Translations under genes and position numbers: made by a program | Shown here: positions 6,824 to 14,500 of the stretch, piece by piece | How positions within the stretch are numbered: the stretch's first letter is position 1 | Layout of the letters: every line of letters begins with the position of its first letter | Origin: Candidatus Bathyarchaeota archaeon | Lineage (GTDB): Archaea; Thermoproteota; Bathyarchaeia; Bathyarchaeales; Bathycorpusculaceae | Length of the DNA: 64,000 nucleotides | Assembly: GCA_012515445.1 (NCBI GenBank) | Contig: JAAYYI010000040.1 | Span: 23,990 to 87,989 of the forward strand | Reading direction: 5' to 3' | Notes under the pieces: model-generated | What the model was told of the DNA's origin: nothing | Seen by the model: only the letters and a program-made list of their open reading frames with translations | Databases searched by the model: none

Positions 6824-9800
6824 CTAAAAATCGAACAGCTTCGTCTGTTTAGGCTTTTTATTGTCAAACATCAGCGTGATTTCCTCTTGGATAAGATCCA
6901 TGCGCTGTGTGTAGTAGCTTGCTAACCCGTATTTGTCGACTAAGTGATGCGCGGCTTTTAGGTACTTCTCTATGTTGCCGCGGTAGACGGTCAAGGTGAG
7001 GTTGCCGCCGCATCTGGTGCATTTACCCACGAGGGGCAGTCGGCGGTATTTGGCGTTGCATGACTTACAGCGGAAGCTCTGAGTAGAGAAGGCACGCATG
7101 TTTCCGGCGATGTCACGCATGAGGTGACAGTTGAGAACTTTAAGCGCGACCTTTTTTGGAACGACTGCATCGATTTTTTCGGCTAGCCCCAGTTGCATGT
7201 TGAGTTTGTCGTTCATGGATTTGAATTCCTTGTAGCTGCTGTTGGCGTTACCGAGGTTGATGCTTGTCGTGGGGTTTGTGTATTGGAAGCCTTCGAATTG
7301 GCCGTCAGTGTTCAGGCGGTGGCTAAGCACATCCATAAACGCGCTTACTGTTCGTGATTCGCCTTTGGTCCAGGTTTTAGTGTAGAACTCGACGGGGTAG
7401 CTTTGGCTGACGTCGAAGTCGTGTGCTTGTCGCTGAACTTCTCGGGTGTTGCAGAAGGGCAACATGAGGATTGGGGCATCCATGATCCCGCCGATTTGGC
7501 TGGGCAGGAAAATCTTGGAGAAGTTGATGAGTGTATCGAGTGCCAGCATGATGGCGTCTTCGTCGCCGTCGCAGTCTCGGCGTTTAGCTGAGTGCCAGAC
7601 GGGATGCGCGTATATGAGGTTGCGATCAGTAAAACCGACAACACGTCCGAGAATGCAGGCACAGGTGTGTGGTGCGAGGCCGAAGATGAGTTGGCCAACC
7701 ATGTCGCTGGGTTTTGTGGCTTTGTAGTATGGCGGTAGCTTGTAGACTTTTTCCAGCAGTTCATCTATGAAGCCTGCCACGCGGATGAGGTAGTCGGCTG
7801 CTTTGTAGGGGATTACGACGTCTTGGATTTTAAGTTCACAGACCTGATTTGGGTCGGTTAGTGGGATGCCGTGGGTGTCGGAGAGGTAGCCCATTTGATG
7901 CATCTTCTCGATGGAGACGCCGATTTCGGCTGGCGTGATGTGGGTGAGTGGTGCGTTGGTGCCGTCGAAGCGGATTGTGCCGTCTTTGTAGGTTGACACG
8001 CTGTATTTGGCGCGTAGGATTCCCTTCTCGATCATCTCAGGAGTTTTGTCGAGGTTTGTTAAGCCTTTGACGCCTCGGAGCATCTTTGGTTCGGAGCAGC
8101 CCAGCCGGGTGCAGGTAGCCGAGATGACTTCTTTGAAGTTGACGGGTTGCCGCTGGTAGAGCACAGCGTCGGCTTTGCAGCCTCCACAGTAGTTGTCTTT
8201 AAGTGGGCGTCCGCAGCGGGGGCAGCTTTTCTCCTGAACGGTGGGTATGCCGCAGTTGTCGCAGGTGAGTTTGATAGTGTAGGCTTTGCATTCTGGGCAT
8301 TTGCGTTTAACCATCTCGACGAAGACTGGGCCTTTTTTGGCGGCGGCGCAGAGGTCTCGGTGGCTGCCTCCTGCTAAGCCTACGGGGAACAGGACGTGGA
8401 CGAGTGGGCGCATGTCGCGGTGTTTGGCTTTTTCGGGTCTGCCCATGCGGCCTCCTACGTAAGTTGGGGCTTTGTCTTTGACTGTGACGCCGGAGGTTTT
8501 ACAGAGCAGTTCAAGCACGGTTGCTGCCTGGATGGGTTCGGCTAGCCGTGACGTGCCATATCCCAAGGTGAATGCGAAGGAGGCGGCGTCTTCGCCTGTA
8601 ATTGTCACGTTGCCCTCAACGAGTTTGTGGGGGATGAAGATTTTACGCAACGCCTTTACGACGTCGTCGCCTGCTGCTCCCGTGATCTTAGAGGCTGCCC
8701 CGTCTGTCACGATCACGTCACAGGCAGCCAGCCACTTACGCAGCGCTTCAACTTCGGGAACTGTTGTTAGGCTGGTCCAGTAATGGGTACAGTTCGGCGC
8801 AAGCGGAACAGAGAGTGTCTGGCAGAGTGCGGCAGCCTCAACAATGGATGGCTTAATCTTGAATGGGTCAAAGATGAAGCCCTCGAGGCGCTCAGCGGGG
8901 ATTCTGCAGGCTTCAGCGGCTTTCCCGATGTTGCCGCCGTTGAGTGCTAAAACAGCGTTCTGCAGGTCCTTAGCGTACCATTCTTCGACGTAACCTGAGG
9001 GAATCAGGGTTTTGTTGCTGTAGAGGAAGTCGCCGAAGTCGATGAGCATGTCGCCGAGGTATAAGATCTTGGCGATTTTGCCTTTTACCTCCGGGAAAGA
9101 TTCGAGTGAGACGCGTACGACGGAATTGTCTTTTAGGAGCACAACAGGCTTTTCGAGGCTGTCGACTGGCAGCGTGACCCCTCCTTTGCCGGGTAATTCG
9201 AGGCGCATCTGCGTGCCGCCGGCTAGGAATCCTTCCACCACAGACATGGTAGCGGGGTGGATACCGACAGCTGAGAGTCCCGTGTTGCGTGATCGGCCAT
9301 AGCGCAGTCGGAAGCCACCTCGTGTTGAGGGAAACGCAAAGATCGGGCGCCCCGCGATAACGTCGTCCATGAAACCGGCTGATTTTTTCTCGGATTTCTT
9401 TTTGAAGTTCTTGAGCCAGTCCCACTCGTGGAAGTTGATTTTATCACAGACCACCCAGACTTTCTGGGCGCGGCCGACTATGCCATCGTTGATGACTCGA
9501 AGGGCGCCTCCGCGGACGCGGTTGGTTTCTACGCGTTCGAGGTTGCGATACGATGAGACTTCGACGGGGTCGGATTCAGTGCCTGTGCATTCGACGGGGA
9601 CAATGTTGAGCGCCTTGCGGAGTTCCTCATCGGGAATGTGGTACTGGAAGCGGCCTACACTACGCTCGTAAAGCCTGAGCTCTTCTACGAATCGGGAGAC
9701 TTCCTCCTCTGTGGGCTTATATACATCTAACTGTAAGGTGCGACGTACATAGTCGGCTGCTACAAGCGTCAACGCCTGGTCAGTACCACCGGCAGAGCGA

Positions 9801-10255
9801 ATAGGGCCCGCAAAGTAAACTCCTAAATAACGTGTTTGATCAGCGTTTTTCTTAATTTTAACATGTGCGATGCCCTGGATTGGGGCGGCGGTTAAGCCCT
9901 CGGTGAAAATCGCCAGCGCCGTACGGATGGCCTGCTCGGCTAGCCGTTCAGGTTCCTTTTCCTCATCGGTCTGGGCGAATTTGCCTTCAGCAATCTCTTT
10001 GGCGGCAAAAAAGGCGATTTCTTCTCGGGGCATTTTTTTGCTAAGTTCACGGATGCTTATGGCGACGCCTTTGGGGCCGACTAGACCTTCGACAAGGTCG
10101 GCGATGTCCTGCGCAACAAGGCATTCGGTCTTTAACGCGGGGTCGAGTCCGCGGGATCTAGCGGCGTCGCTGATCTCATATAGCCGCTTGAGTTCGGCTT
10201 CCATGGTTTCAACGTATGTCCGGTATCCCTTGCTTATGCCGCTCGTGATATTCAA
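6824..10255 (-). CDS. polC: DNA polymerase II (family D) large subunit DP2
   Basis: Catalytic subunit of the archaeal replicative polymerase PolD, 1143 residues, with no intein. The N-terminus (GISKGYRTYVETMEAELKRL) matches DP2. A zinc-binding region with paired CxxC motifs (CPECKAY, CDNCG, CPRCG, CGGC) lies near residues 655-700. The catalytic aspartates are in RDCDGDEDAIML near residue 895. A second zinc finger (CKSCNAKY ... CTRCGG) lies near 1060-1080. It ends in KQTKLFDF, a PCNA-interacting PIP box at the extreme C-terminus. The small subunit gene lies about 8 kb away beside orc1/cdc6. It probably acts with that subunit at forks started at the nearby origin. Confidence 0.98.
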   Translation of the reverse strand: MNITSGISKGYRTYVETMEAELKRLYEISDAARSRGLDPALKTECLVAQDIADLVEGLVGPKGVAISIRELSKKMPREEIAFFAAKEIAEGKFAQTDEEKEPERLAEQAIRTALAIFTEGLTAAPIQGIAHVKIKKNADQTRYLGVYFAGPIRSAGGTDQALTLVAADYVRRTLQLDVYKPTEEEVSRFVEELRLYERSVGRFQYHIPDEELRKALNIVPVECTGTESDPVEVSSYRNLERVETNRVRGGALRVINDGIVGRAQKVWVVCDKINFHEWDWLKNFKKKSEKKSAGFMDDVIAGRPIFAFPSTRGGFRLRYGRSRNTGLSAVGIHPATMSVVEGFLAGGTQMRLELPGKGGVTLPVDSLEKPVVLLKDNSVVRVSLESFPEVKGKIAKILYLGDMLIDFGDFLYSNKTLIPSGYVEEWYAKDLQNAVLALNGGNIGKAAEACRIPAERLEGFIFDPFKIKPSIVEAAALCQTLSVPLAPNCTHYWTSLTTVPEVEALRKWLAACDVIVTDGAASKITGAAGDDVVKALRKIFIPHKLVEGNVTITGEDAASFAFTLGYGTSRLAEPIQAATVLELLCKTSGVTVKDKAPTYVGGRMGRPEKAKHRDMRPLVHVLFPVGLAGGSHRDLCAAAKKGPVFVEMVKRKCPECKAYTIKLTCDNCGIPTVQEKSCPRCGRPLKDNYCGGCKADAVLYQRQPVNFKEVISATCTRLGCSEPKMLRGVKGLTNLDKTPEMIEKGILRAKYSVSTYKDGTIRFDGTNAPLTHITPAEIGVSIEKMHQMGYLSDTHGIPLTDPNQVCELKIQDVVIPYKAADYLIRVAGFIDELLEKVYKLPPYYKATKPSDMVGQLIFGLAPHTCACILGRVVGFTDRNLIYAHPVWHSAKRRDCDGDEDAIMLALDTLINFSKIFLPSQIGGIMDAPILMLPFCNTREVQRQAHDFDVSQSYPVEFYTKTWTKGESRTVSAFMDVLSHRLNTDGQFEGFQYTNPTTSINLGNANSSYKEFKSMNDKLNMQLGLAEKIDAVVPKKVALKVLNCHLMRDIAGNMRAFSTQSFRCKSCNAKYRRLPLVGKCTRCGGNLTLTVYRGNIEKYLKAAHHLVDKYGLASYYTQRMDLIQEEITLMFDNKKPKQTKLFDF

Positions 10256-10337
10256 GGCGTCACTTCACAGCCAAGATATGCGCTAAGGGTATTTTGGGCT
10301 TTCGAAAACAAAGAGAGGAGTGCTCCAAGAGATAGGC

Positions 10338-11120
10338 TTACTTGGCTTTTTTGCGTCGGGGTTTGCGTGTGATTTTGATTTTAATTGCAGCGATGATCTG
10401 TGATACGCGTTTTTTGCCTTCGAGGGATTCTGTGATGTTTCCTGTGACGATGATGTCTGCGCCTGCCTCTGCCGCGGCTTGTGCTTGCTCGGGGGTTTTG
10501 ATGCCGCCGCCAACGATTAAGGTAACGTTGGTTACAGCCTGCTTGACGGCGCTGATCATCTCGGTGGGCACTGGAACCTGTACGCCGGAGCCGCCTTCAA
10601 GATAGATAAAGCGCATGCCCAGGTATTGGCCTGCTAACGCGTGGGCAACGGCTAGCTCAGGTTTGTCATAGGGGACTTTGATTGCTTTACCAACTTTGCC
10701 GACTGTGCCTCCGTCGCCGACGACAATATATCCCATCGAGATCGGTTCGATACCGAATTTCTTTATGTAGGGTGCACATAGGATTTGGGCGCCCATTATG
10801 AAGTAAGGGTCAGCTGAGTTAAGCATGGACATGAACCAGATGGCGTCGGCGTGACTGCTTATGCCGGTCACATTGCCTGGGAAAAGGATAATCGGAACCT
10901 TCACCGTGGCTTTGATTGCCGCTACAACTTCGTCGAGTTGCTTTTGAGAATCAACAGTTGAGCCGCCGATCATTATGGCTGCTGTTCCATTCTTGGCTGA
11001 AGCCTCTGCGACCTGCGCGGCTGATTCAGGCGTAACCTTTTCTGGGTCGATTAGCGTCATATGGATTGAGCCGTCGGCTTTGATTTTGTCTAGCAAGTAC
11101 TGCTCAACAGGCCCAGCCAT
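10338..11120 (-). CDS. Geranylgeranylglyceryl phosphate synthase
   Basis: Catalyses ether-bond formation between geranylgeranyl diphosphate and sn-glycerol-1-phosphate, the committing step of archaeal membrane lipid synthesis. 260 residues with a TIM-barrel: the N-terminal HMTLIDPEKV and AAIMIGGST motifs, LFPGNVTGIS, the long IYLEGGSGVQVP segment, and the phosphate-binding LIVGGGIKTPEQ and IIVTGNIT. All are signature elements of the PcrB/GGGPS group. A basic tail (KITRKPRRKKAK) follows the barrel. It lies 16 bp downstream of the Elf1 gene and upstream of polC, presumably in one transcript. Confidence 0.95.
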   Translation of the reverse strand: MAGPVEQYLLDKIKADGSIHMTLIDPEKVTPESAAQVAEASAKNGTAAIMIGGSTVDSQKQLDEVVAAIKATVKVPIILFPGNVTGISSHADAIWFMSMLNSADPYFIMGAQILCAPYIKKFGIEPISMGYIVVGDGGTVGKVGKAIKVPYDKPELAVAHALAGQYLGMRFIYLEGGSGVQVPVPTEMISAVKQAVTNVTLIVGGGIKTPEQAQAAAEAGADIIVTGNITESLEGKKRVSQIIAAIKIKITRKPRRKKAK

Positions 11121-11136
11121 ATAGGGTTCCTTCCGG

Positions 11137-11403
11137 TTATGCTTCTTTTTTACTCGTCGGAGTACGCTTCAAGTTTGCGTACACTCGGTCAGTTAGCATG
11201 CAGTAGACATCGACTTCGCCCTGTGCAGATTTGGCGGTGAATTCCTCTTTGAGGCCACAGCTGCTGCATGTTGCTACGGCTTGTCCACCTTCGTCTCGGA
11301 AAATTTCTACTTTGACGGTTTCTTTGCCGCATCTAGGGCAAGAGAAGAACTTTGGTAACTTTTTCTTTGGAATATGAATAGTCTTTTTCCTTCTTCGCCC
11401 CAT
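11137..11403 (-). CDS. Elf1-like transcription elongation factor (zinc ribbon)
   Basis: 88 residues. The basic N-terminus (MGRRRKKTIHIPKKKLPKFF) is followed by a zinc ribbon CPRCGKETVKVEI ... CSSCG. This is the layout of the Elf1 family, which associates with elongating RNA polymerase II in eukaryotes and has archaeal homologues. It is the first gene of a set running into GGGP synthase. A divergent promoter region with NAD synthetase lies upstream (11404-11476). Confidence 0.85.
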   Translation of the reverse strand: MGRRRKKTIHIPKKKLPKFFSCPRCGKETVKVEIFRDEGGQAVATCSSCGLKEEFTAKSAQGEVDVYCMLTDRVYANLKRTPTSKKEA

Positions 11404-11449
11404 AAAGTTTCCTTCTACATAGTTTGGATGTTGTCATTATTATTTATCC

Positions 11450-11465
11450 TTCTGCTTAAATACTT
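11450..11465 (+). promoter_or_regulatory. TATA-like promoter of nadE
   Basis: CTGCTTAAATACTTG lies 12-27 bp before the TTG at 11477. Initiation about 25 bp further would fall near or past that codon, so either the upstream TTATTTATCC (about 11438-11447) is the TATA box or the true start is the in-frame TTG at 11501. Confidence 0.35.
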
Positions 11466-11476
11466 GCCTACTAACC

Positions 11477-12343
11477 TTGACAGTGAGGCTGCGAAAAACC
11501 TTGAAGTTAACGCCTTCAGTACTGACCATAGATTTTTCTGAAACTCAAACCCGCATATGCAGATTCATCAAAGAATACGTCAAAAACGCCGGCGCCAAGG
11601 GCATCGTGCTAGGACTCTCCGGCGGAGTAGACAGCACAGCAGTAGCCGCGTTATCGAGCCTTGCCATCGGAGGCGAAAACGTGTTGGCTCTGCTACTACC
11701 AGAGCAGGAGACGTTTAAGCAGAAAGACATCGACGACGCCAAAACCGTCGTAGAAATATTCCACCTACAAACCGTTACCGCTGACATGACCGAAGTCCTC
11801 GACGGCTTCTATAGGAGCATCCCAGCCTACAAGGAAACCGACCGTCTGTGCAAGGGAAACATCAAAGCGCGCACCCGCATGGTATTCCTCTATTATTACG
11901 CCAACAGCCAAGCGCGCATCGTCGCTGGAACATCAGACAAATCCGAAAGCTACATGGGCTACTTCACCAAGTGGGGCGACGCAGCATCAGACATCACACC
12001 CATCATCGACCTCTACAAAACCCAGGTACGCCGGCTAGCCGTGCACCTTGGAGTCCCAGAGGAATTGGCAATGAAGCCAGCCACACCGTCGCTTTGGCCA
12101 AACCAGCTAGCTGAATCCGAGTTGGAAATCAAATATGAAACCCTTGACCTAATCCTCTACGGCCTAGAGCGGTTTATGAAGCCGCAGGAGATCACCGAGC
12201 AACTCGGCATCGAGGAGGCAATTGTTAACCGCGTGCAGAATCGCATACTCGCAACTGAGCATAAGCGCCGTATGCCACTTTCTCCTAAGCTTGGTTTCCG
12301 TACTCCTGGAAATGATTTTAGGGTTCCAAGACATAGTTACTAA
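11477..12343 (+). CDS. nadE: NAD+ synthetase
   Basis: Converts nicotinic acid adenine dinucleotide to NAD+ with ATP and an amino donor. 288 residues from TTG at 11477 (the GTG at 11483 and TTG at 11501 are alternatives). The PP-loop VLGLSGGVDSTAVAAL is near residue 42. The segments GNIKARTRMVFLYYYAN, VAGTSDKSES, GYFTKWGDAASDITPI and KPATPSLWPNQ are diagnostic. It lacks the N-terminal glutaminase domain of glutamine-dependent enzymes. Instead a separate nitrilase-superfamily gene starts 11 bp downstream, so that protein could supply ammonia in trans. Confidence 0.95.
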   Translation: MTVRLRKTLKLTPSVLTIDFSETQTRICRFIKEYVKNAGAKGIVLGLSGGVDSTAVAALSSLAIGGENVLALLLPEQETFKQKDIDDAKTVVEIFHLQTVTADMTEVLDGFYRSIPAYKETDRLCKGNIKARTRMVFLYYYANSQARIVAGTSDKSESYMGYFTKWGDAASDITPIIDLYKTQVRRLAVHLGVPEELAMKPATPSLWPNQLAESELEIKYETLDLILYGLERFMKPQEITEQLGIEEAIVNRVQNRILATEHKRRMPLSPKLGFRTPGNDFRVPRHSY

Positions 12344-12354
12344 AAGGGAAAACG

Positions 12355-13188
12355 ATGAAATCTAAACTTAAGCTTGCACTCTGCCAGATAGCACCCAAAA
12401 GAGAAGACAAAACGGCAAACATAGCAAAGATAGAGGAACTGGCAATCAAGGCTAAAGCGGCAGGTACGGATTTAGCCGTTTTCCCCGAGATGACACTAAC
12501 AGGCTACGTTCTCAATGACCAAGTTTACGGGCTAGCCGAACCTATTCCCGGCCCTAGCGTAAGCAAAATCGAAGAGGTAGCAAAACAGACAGGCTTGCAC
12601 ATAATCTTTGGTATGCCAGAGCTCAGCGACAAAGCGCAGGCAACAGTCTACAACACAGCCGTGCTGGTGGGGCCAAGCGGGTTAATCGGTAAATACCGCA
12701 AAATGTATCTCCCAACTCACAGCGTATTTGAGGAGAAGCGTTACTTCCGAGCCGGCTACGAGCCAGCAGCCCTCCAGACCAGCCTCGGCACAATCGGGTT
12801 AACGATCTGCTACGACGTTTTCTTCCCCGAGGTCTTTCGCATGCATAGGCTACAAGGCGCGCAACTTATAGTTTGCATTTCAGCTTCGCCAGCCGTCCGT
12901 AAAAGCTACTTTGAAATTCTAACTGCTGCCAGAGCACTCGAAAACACATGCTATTTGGCTTATGTTAACCTTGTAGGCATCGAAGACGGCCTTCAATTCT
13001 GGGGTGGGAGCCGCCTTATCGGCCCAATGGGCGACGTTTTAGCCAAGGCAGCGTATGATCAGGAGGATTTTTTGGTCTGCGAAGTTGATTTGGCTGATAT
13101 TCGTACCGTCGAAACGTTTGTTCCTACGCTTCGGGATCTTCGCCCAGAGTTTTATGATAAGTTAAGGGTGCTTTCCGAGCAGTTCTAA
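12355..13188 (+). CDS. Carbon-nitrogen hydrolase (nitrilase superfamily amidase)
   Basis: 277 residues. The catalytic triad is visible: Glu in VFPEMTLTGYV (near residue 43), Lys in GKYRKMYLP (near 117), Cys in LTICYDVFFPE (near 150), plus the second Glu in FEEKRYF. The family hydrolyses C-N bonds of amides, carbamoyl compounds or glutamine. The start ATG at 12355 follows nadE by 11 bp. The glutaminase domain of bacterial and eukaryotic NAD synthetases belongs to this same superfamily, so an ammonia-supplying partner role is an inference from context. An unrelated omega-amidase or N-carbamoyl-type role is equally possible. Confidence 0.88.
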   Translation: MKSKLKLALCQIAPKREDKTANIAKIEELAIKAKAAGTDLAVFPEMTLTGYVLNDQVYGLAEPIPGPSVSKIEEVAKQTGLHIIFGMPELSDKAQATVYNTAVLVGPSGLIGKYRKMYLPTHSVFEEKRYFRAGYEPAALQTSLGTIGLTICYDVFFPEVFRMHRLQGAQLIVCISASPAVRKSYFEILTAARALENTCYLAYVNLVGIEDGLQFWGGSRLIGPMGDVLAKAAYDQEDFLVCEVDLADIRTVETFVPTLRDLRPEFYDKLRVLSEQF

Positions 13189-13223
13189 AGCATCCTCCAT
13201 ATATCCTCTATGGTAAACGGCTG

Positions 13224-13321
13224 CGTCACAGCTGAATCACAGGTTGTGATATCAAGTGATTTGGGGCTTAAATCACGCTTTTTTGGTGATGTCACGGTTT
13301 TTTTCCATGTTATCACATGTG
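13224..13321. repeat. Cluster of ATCAC/GTGAT pentamers, left of the 165-aa gene
   Basis: ATCAC or its complement starts at 13236, 13246, 13256, 13272, 13286 and 13312, with the first three exactly 10 bp apart; near-matches (GTCAC, TGTGA) occur between them. Random expectation is about one per 512 bp. The same pentamer is dense on the other side of the gene at 13666-14163. The remainder of 13322-13665 is AT-rich with no gene I can support. Confidence 0.65.
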
Positions 13322-13665
13322 AGGTTGATATGTAGAGGTGTTTTTTGCTGCTAGTATTGGCAGCTAAAAGTGTGTTTAATTTAGCTAGGAATGTGTATTT
13401 TGGCTGGTGTTGTTTGTTGGACGTTTGCAAAAGTGCATTTTTTATGTAAAGTTCAGGCTTTTCCGGCGATAAAAACACCGAGAATTTAGCCTTTATTATG
13501 TTAAATGCATTAAATATTGACTTGTTTAATGTTAGGAGTAAAATTTGAATCGCTTTAAGCATTTAAGCGGTAATATGGGCTGCTTTATAGGCCGTTTTCG
13601 GGGTTATGTGGCCTTCTAAAGGATAAAAACCCGGATGGGTATACAAAACTGTATCCATTTACTAT

Positions 13666-14163
13666 ATGGAGGAATTCGTCAGATTGAAGCTAAAAGACGG
13701 TGTAACAGCATGGTTAAACGGGGCATTAACAGACCCCATTGTACAAATACTGGCTAAAAACAGCCAATTAACTAAAACGCAATTAGAAACGCTCCTTATT
13801 GACATTTTGTCGGAAAATATAGCGGGGAAAGAGCTAAAGTACGATGAAAAGGCCGCCTTAAGGCTAACAAGGGCTAAAATAAGCCGCGGATCGTTTAATA
13901 GGACTTTAAAACAGTCCCGTGAAAACGTCATAAAATCTATCTACACAGTGCTATTACTAGGTTATTTGGGGGTTTTTGAGAGCACAACTCTTGACCCGTA
14001 CTTAGAAATAGCTAACAAATTGCACGAATATGTCGAGGCACACCAGGACATACCCAGCAAGGAAGAGGAACTAAAAGATCACGTAAAACTCATAGAAATC
14101 ATCAGAAATGAGCTCGAAACGAGCCTAAAACGGCTTTCTAGCCCATCACAAGAGCCTTTGTGA
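13666..14163 (+). CDS. Uncharacterised helical protein beside the origin, flanked by GTGAT arrays
   Basis: 165 residues, start ATG at 13666 just after GGATACAAAACTG and a tract ending TATATGGAGG. I do not recognise a named family. The product is predicted all-alpha and soluble: an N-terminal region (VRLKLKDGVTAWLNG), a helical pair with SQLTKTQLETLLIDILSEN, a possible helix-turn-helix (LTRAKISRGSFNRTLKQSRE), a hydrophobic helix (IYTVLLLGYLGVF) and a charged C-terminal helix. A DNA-binding role fits the basic HTH-like segment. Both flanks are packed with ATCAC/GTGAT motifs, and a perfect 16-bp palindrome overlaps its stop codon. That suggests an autoregulator or origin/partition protein; this is inference. 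Confidence 0.75.
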   Translation: MEEFVRLKLKDGVTAWLNGALTDPIVQILAKNSQLTKTQLETLLIDILSENIAGKELKYDEKAALRLTRAKISRGSFNRTLKQSRENVIKSIYTVLLLGYLGVFESTTLDPYLEIANKLHEYVEAHQDIPSKEEELKDHVKLIEIIRNELETSLKRLSSPSQEPL

Positions 14164-14500
14164 CGTCACAAATCACAATTTTTCCCATGCTTTTCCTTGA
14201 TTTTTTAGGAAGTAAATCACGCGTCACATATCACATTTTAACATGCCCTGTTTGCCAAAAGAAGCTTAATTTAGACGTATCTTCAAGTATATCTAAATCA
14301 CAGATTGACGTTATTATGCATTTATGTGATGTGTGACGTCATAGTTAGGCTCTTTTAGGCCACCGATATCCTTAAATTTCCATGGAATATACTGTGATGT
14401 GTGATGCAACCGCTAAAATCACGTGTAACAATCACAAATCACGTAGAATCACACCGAATAGCCGTTGCGTCACGGATAAATCACAGGTGAAAGCATCACG
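14157..14500. repeat. Dense ATCAC/GTGAT array with palindromes, right of the 165-aa gene
   Basis: Thirteen copies of the pentamer (either orientation) start at 14172, 14216, 14230, 14297, 14326, 14394, 14401, 14418, 14431, 14438, 14448, 14480 and 14495. The array opens with the perfect palindrome TTTGTGACGTCACAAA (14157-14172) spanning the stop codon of the preceding gene; TGACGTCA recurs near 14335. There is no gene in 14164-14494. Such density, in both flanks of one small gene, is like iterons or a centromere/operator array. Confidence 0.7.

Noticed and set aside
8970..9425. Minus-strand 151-codon frame within polC
   Set aside because: Arg/His-rich shadow in another frame of the PolD large subunit gene.
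6824..10255. Intein in the PolD large subunit
   Set aside because: Length of 1143 residues is normal and no splicing-domain motifs interrupt the conserved blocks.
11150..11160. Mobile element or integrase in the window
   Set aside because: No transposase, integrase or recombinase gene was found in any frame; only short noncoding dispersed repeats are present.
13185..13562. 125-codon minus-strand frame overlapping the GTGAT cluster
   Set aside because: Low-complexity AT-driven sequence with no recognisable domain; it overlaps the end of the amidase gene and the repeat motifs, so noncoding is more likely.
13224..14500. CRISPR array
   Set aside because: The repeated unit is only five to six bases with variable spacing and orientation; no 25-40 bp repeat with unique spacers occurs anywhere in the window.
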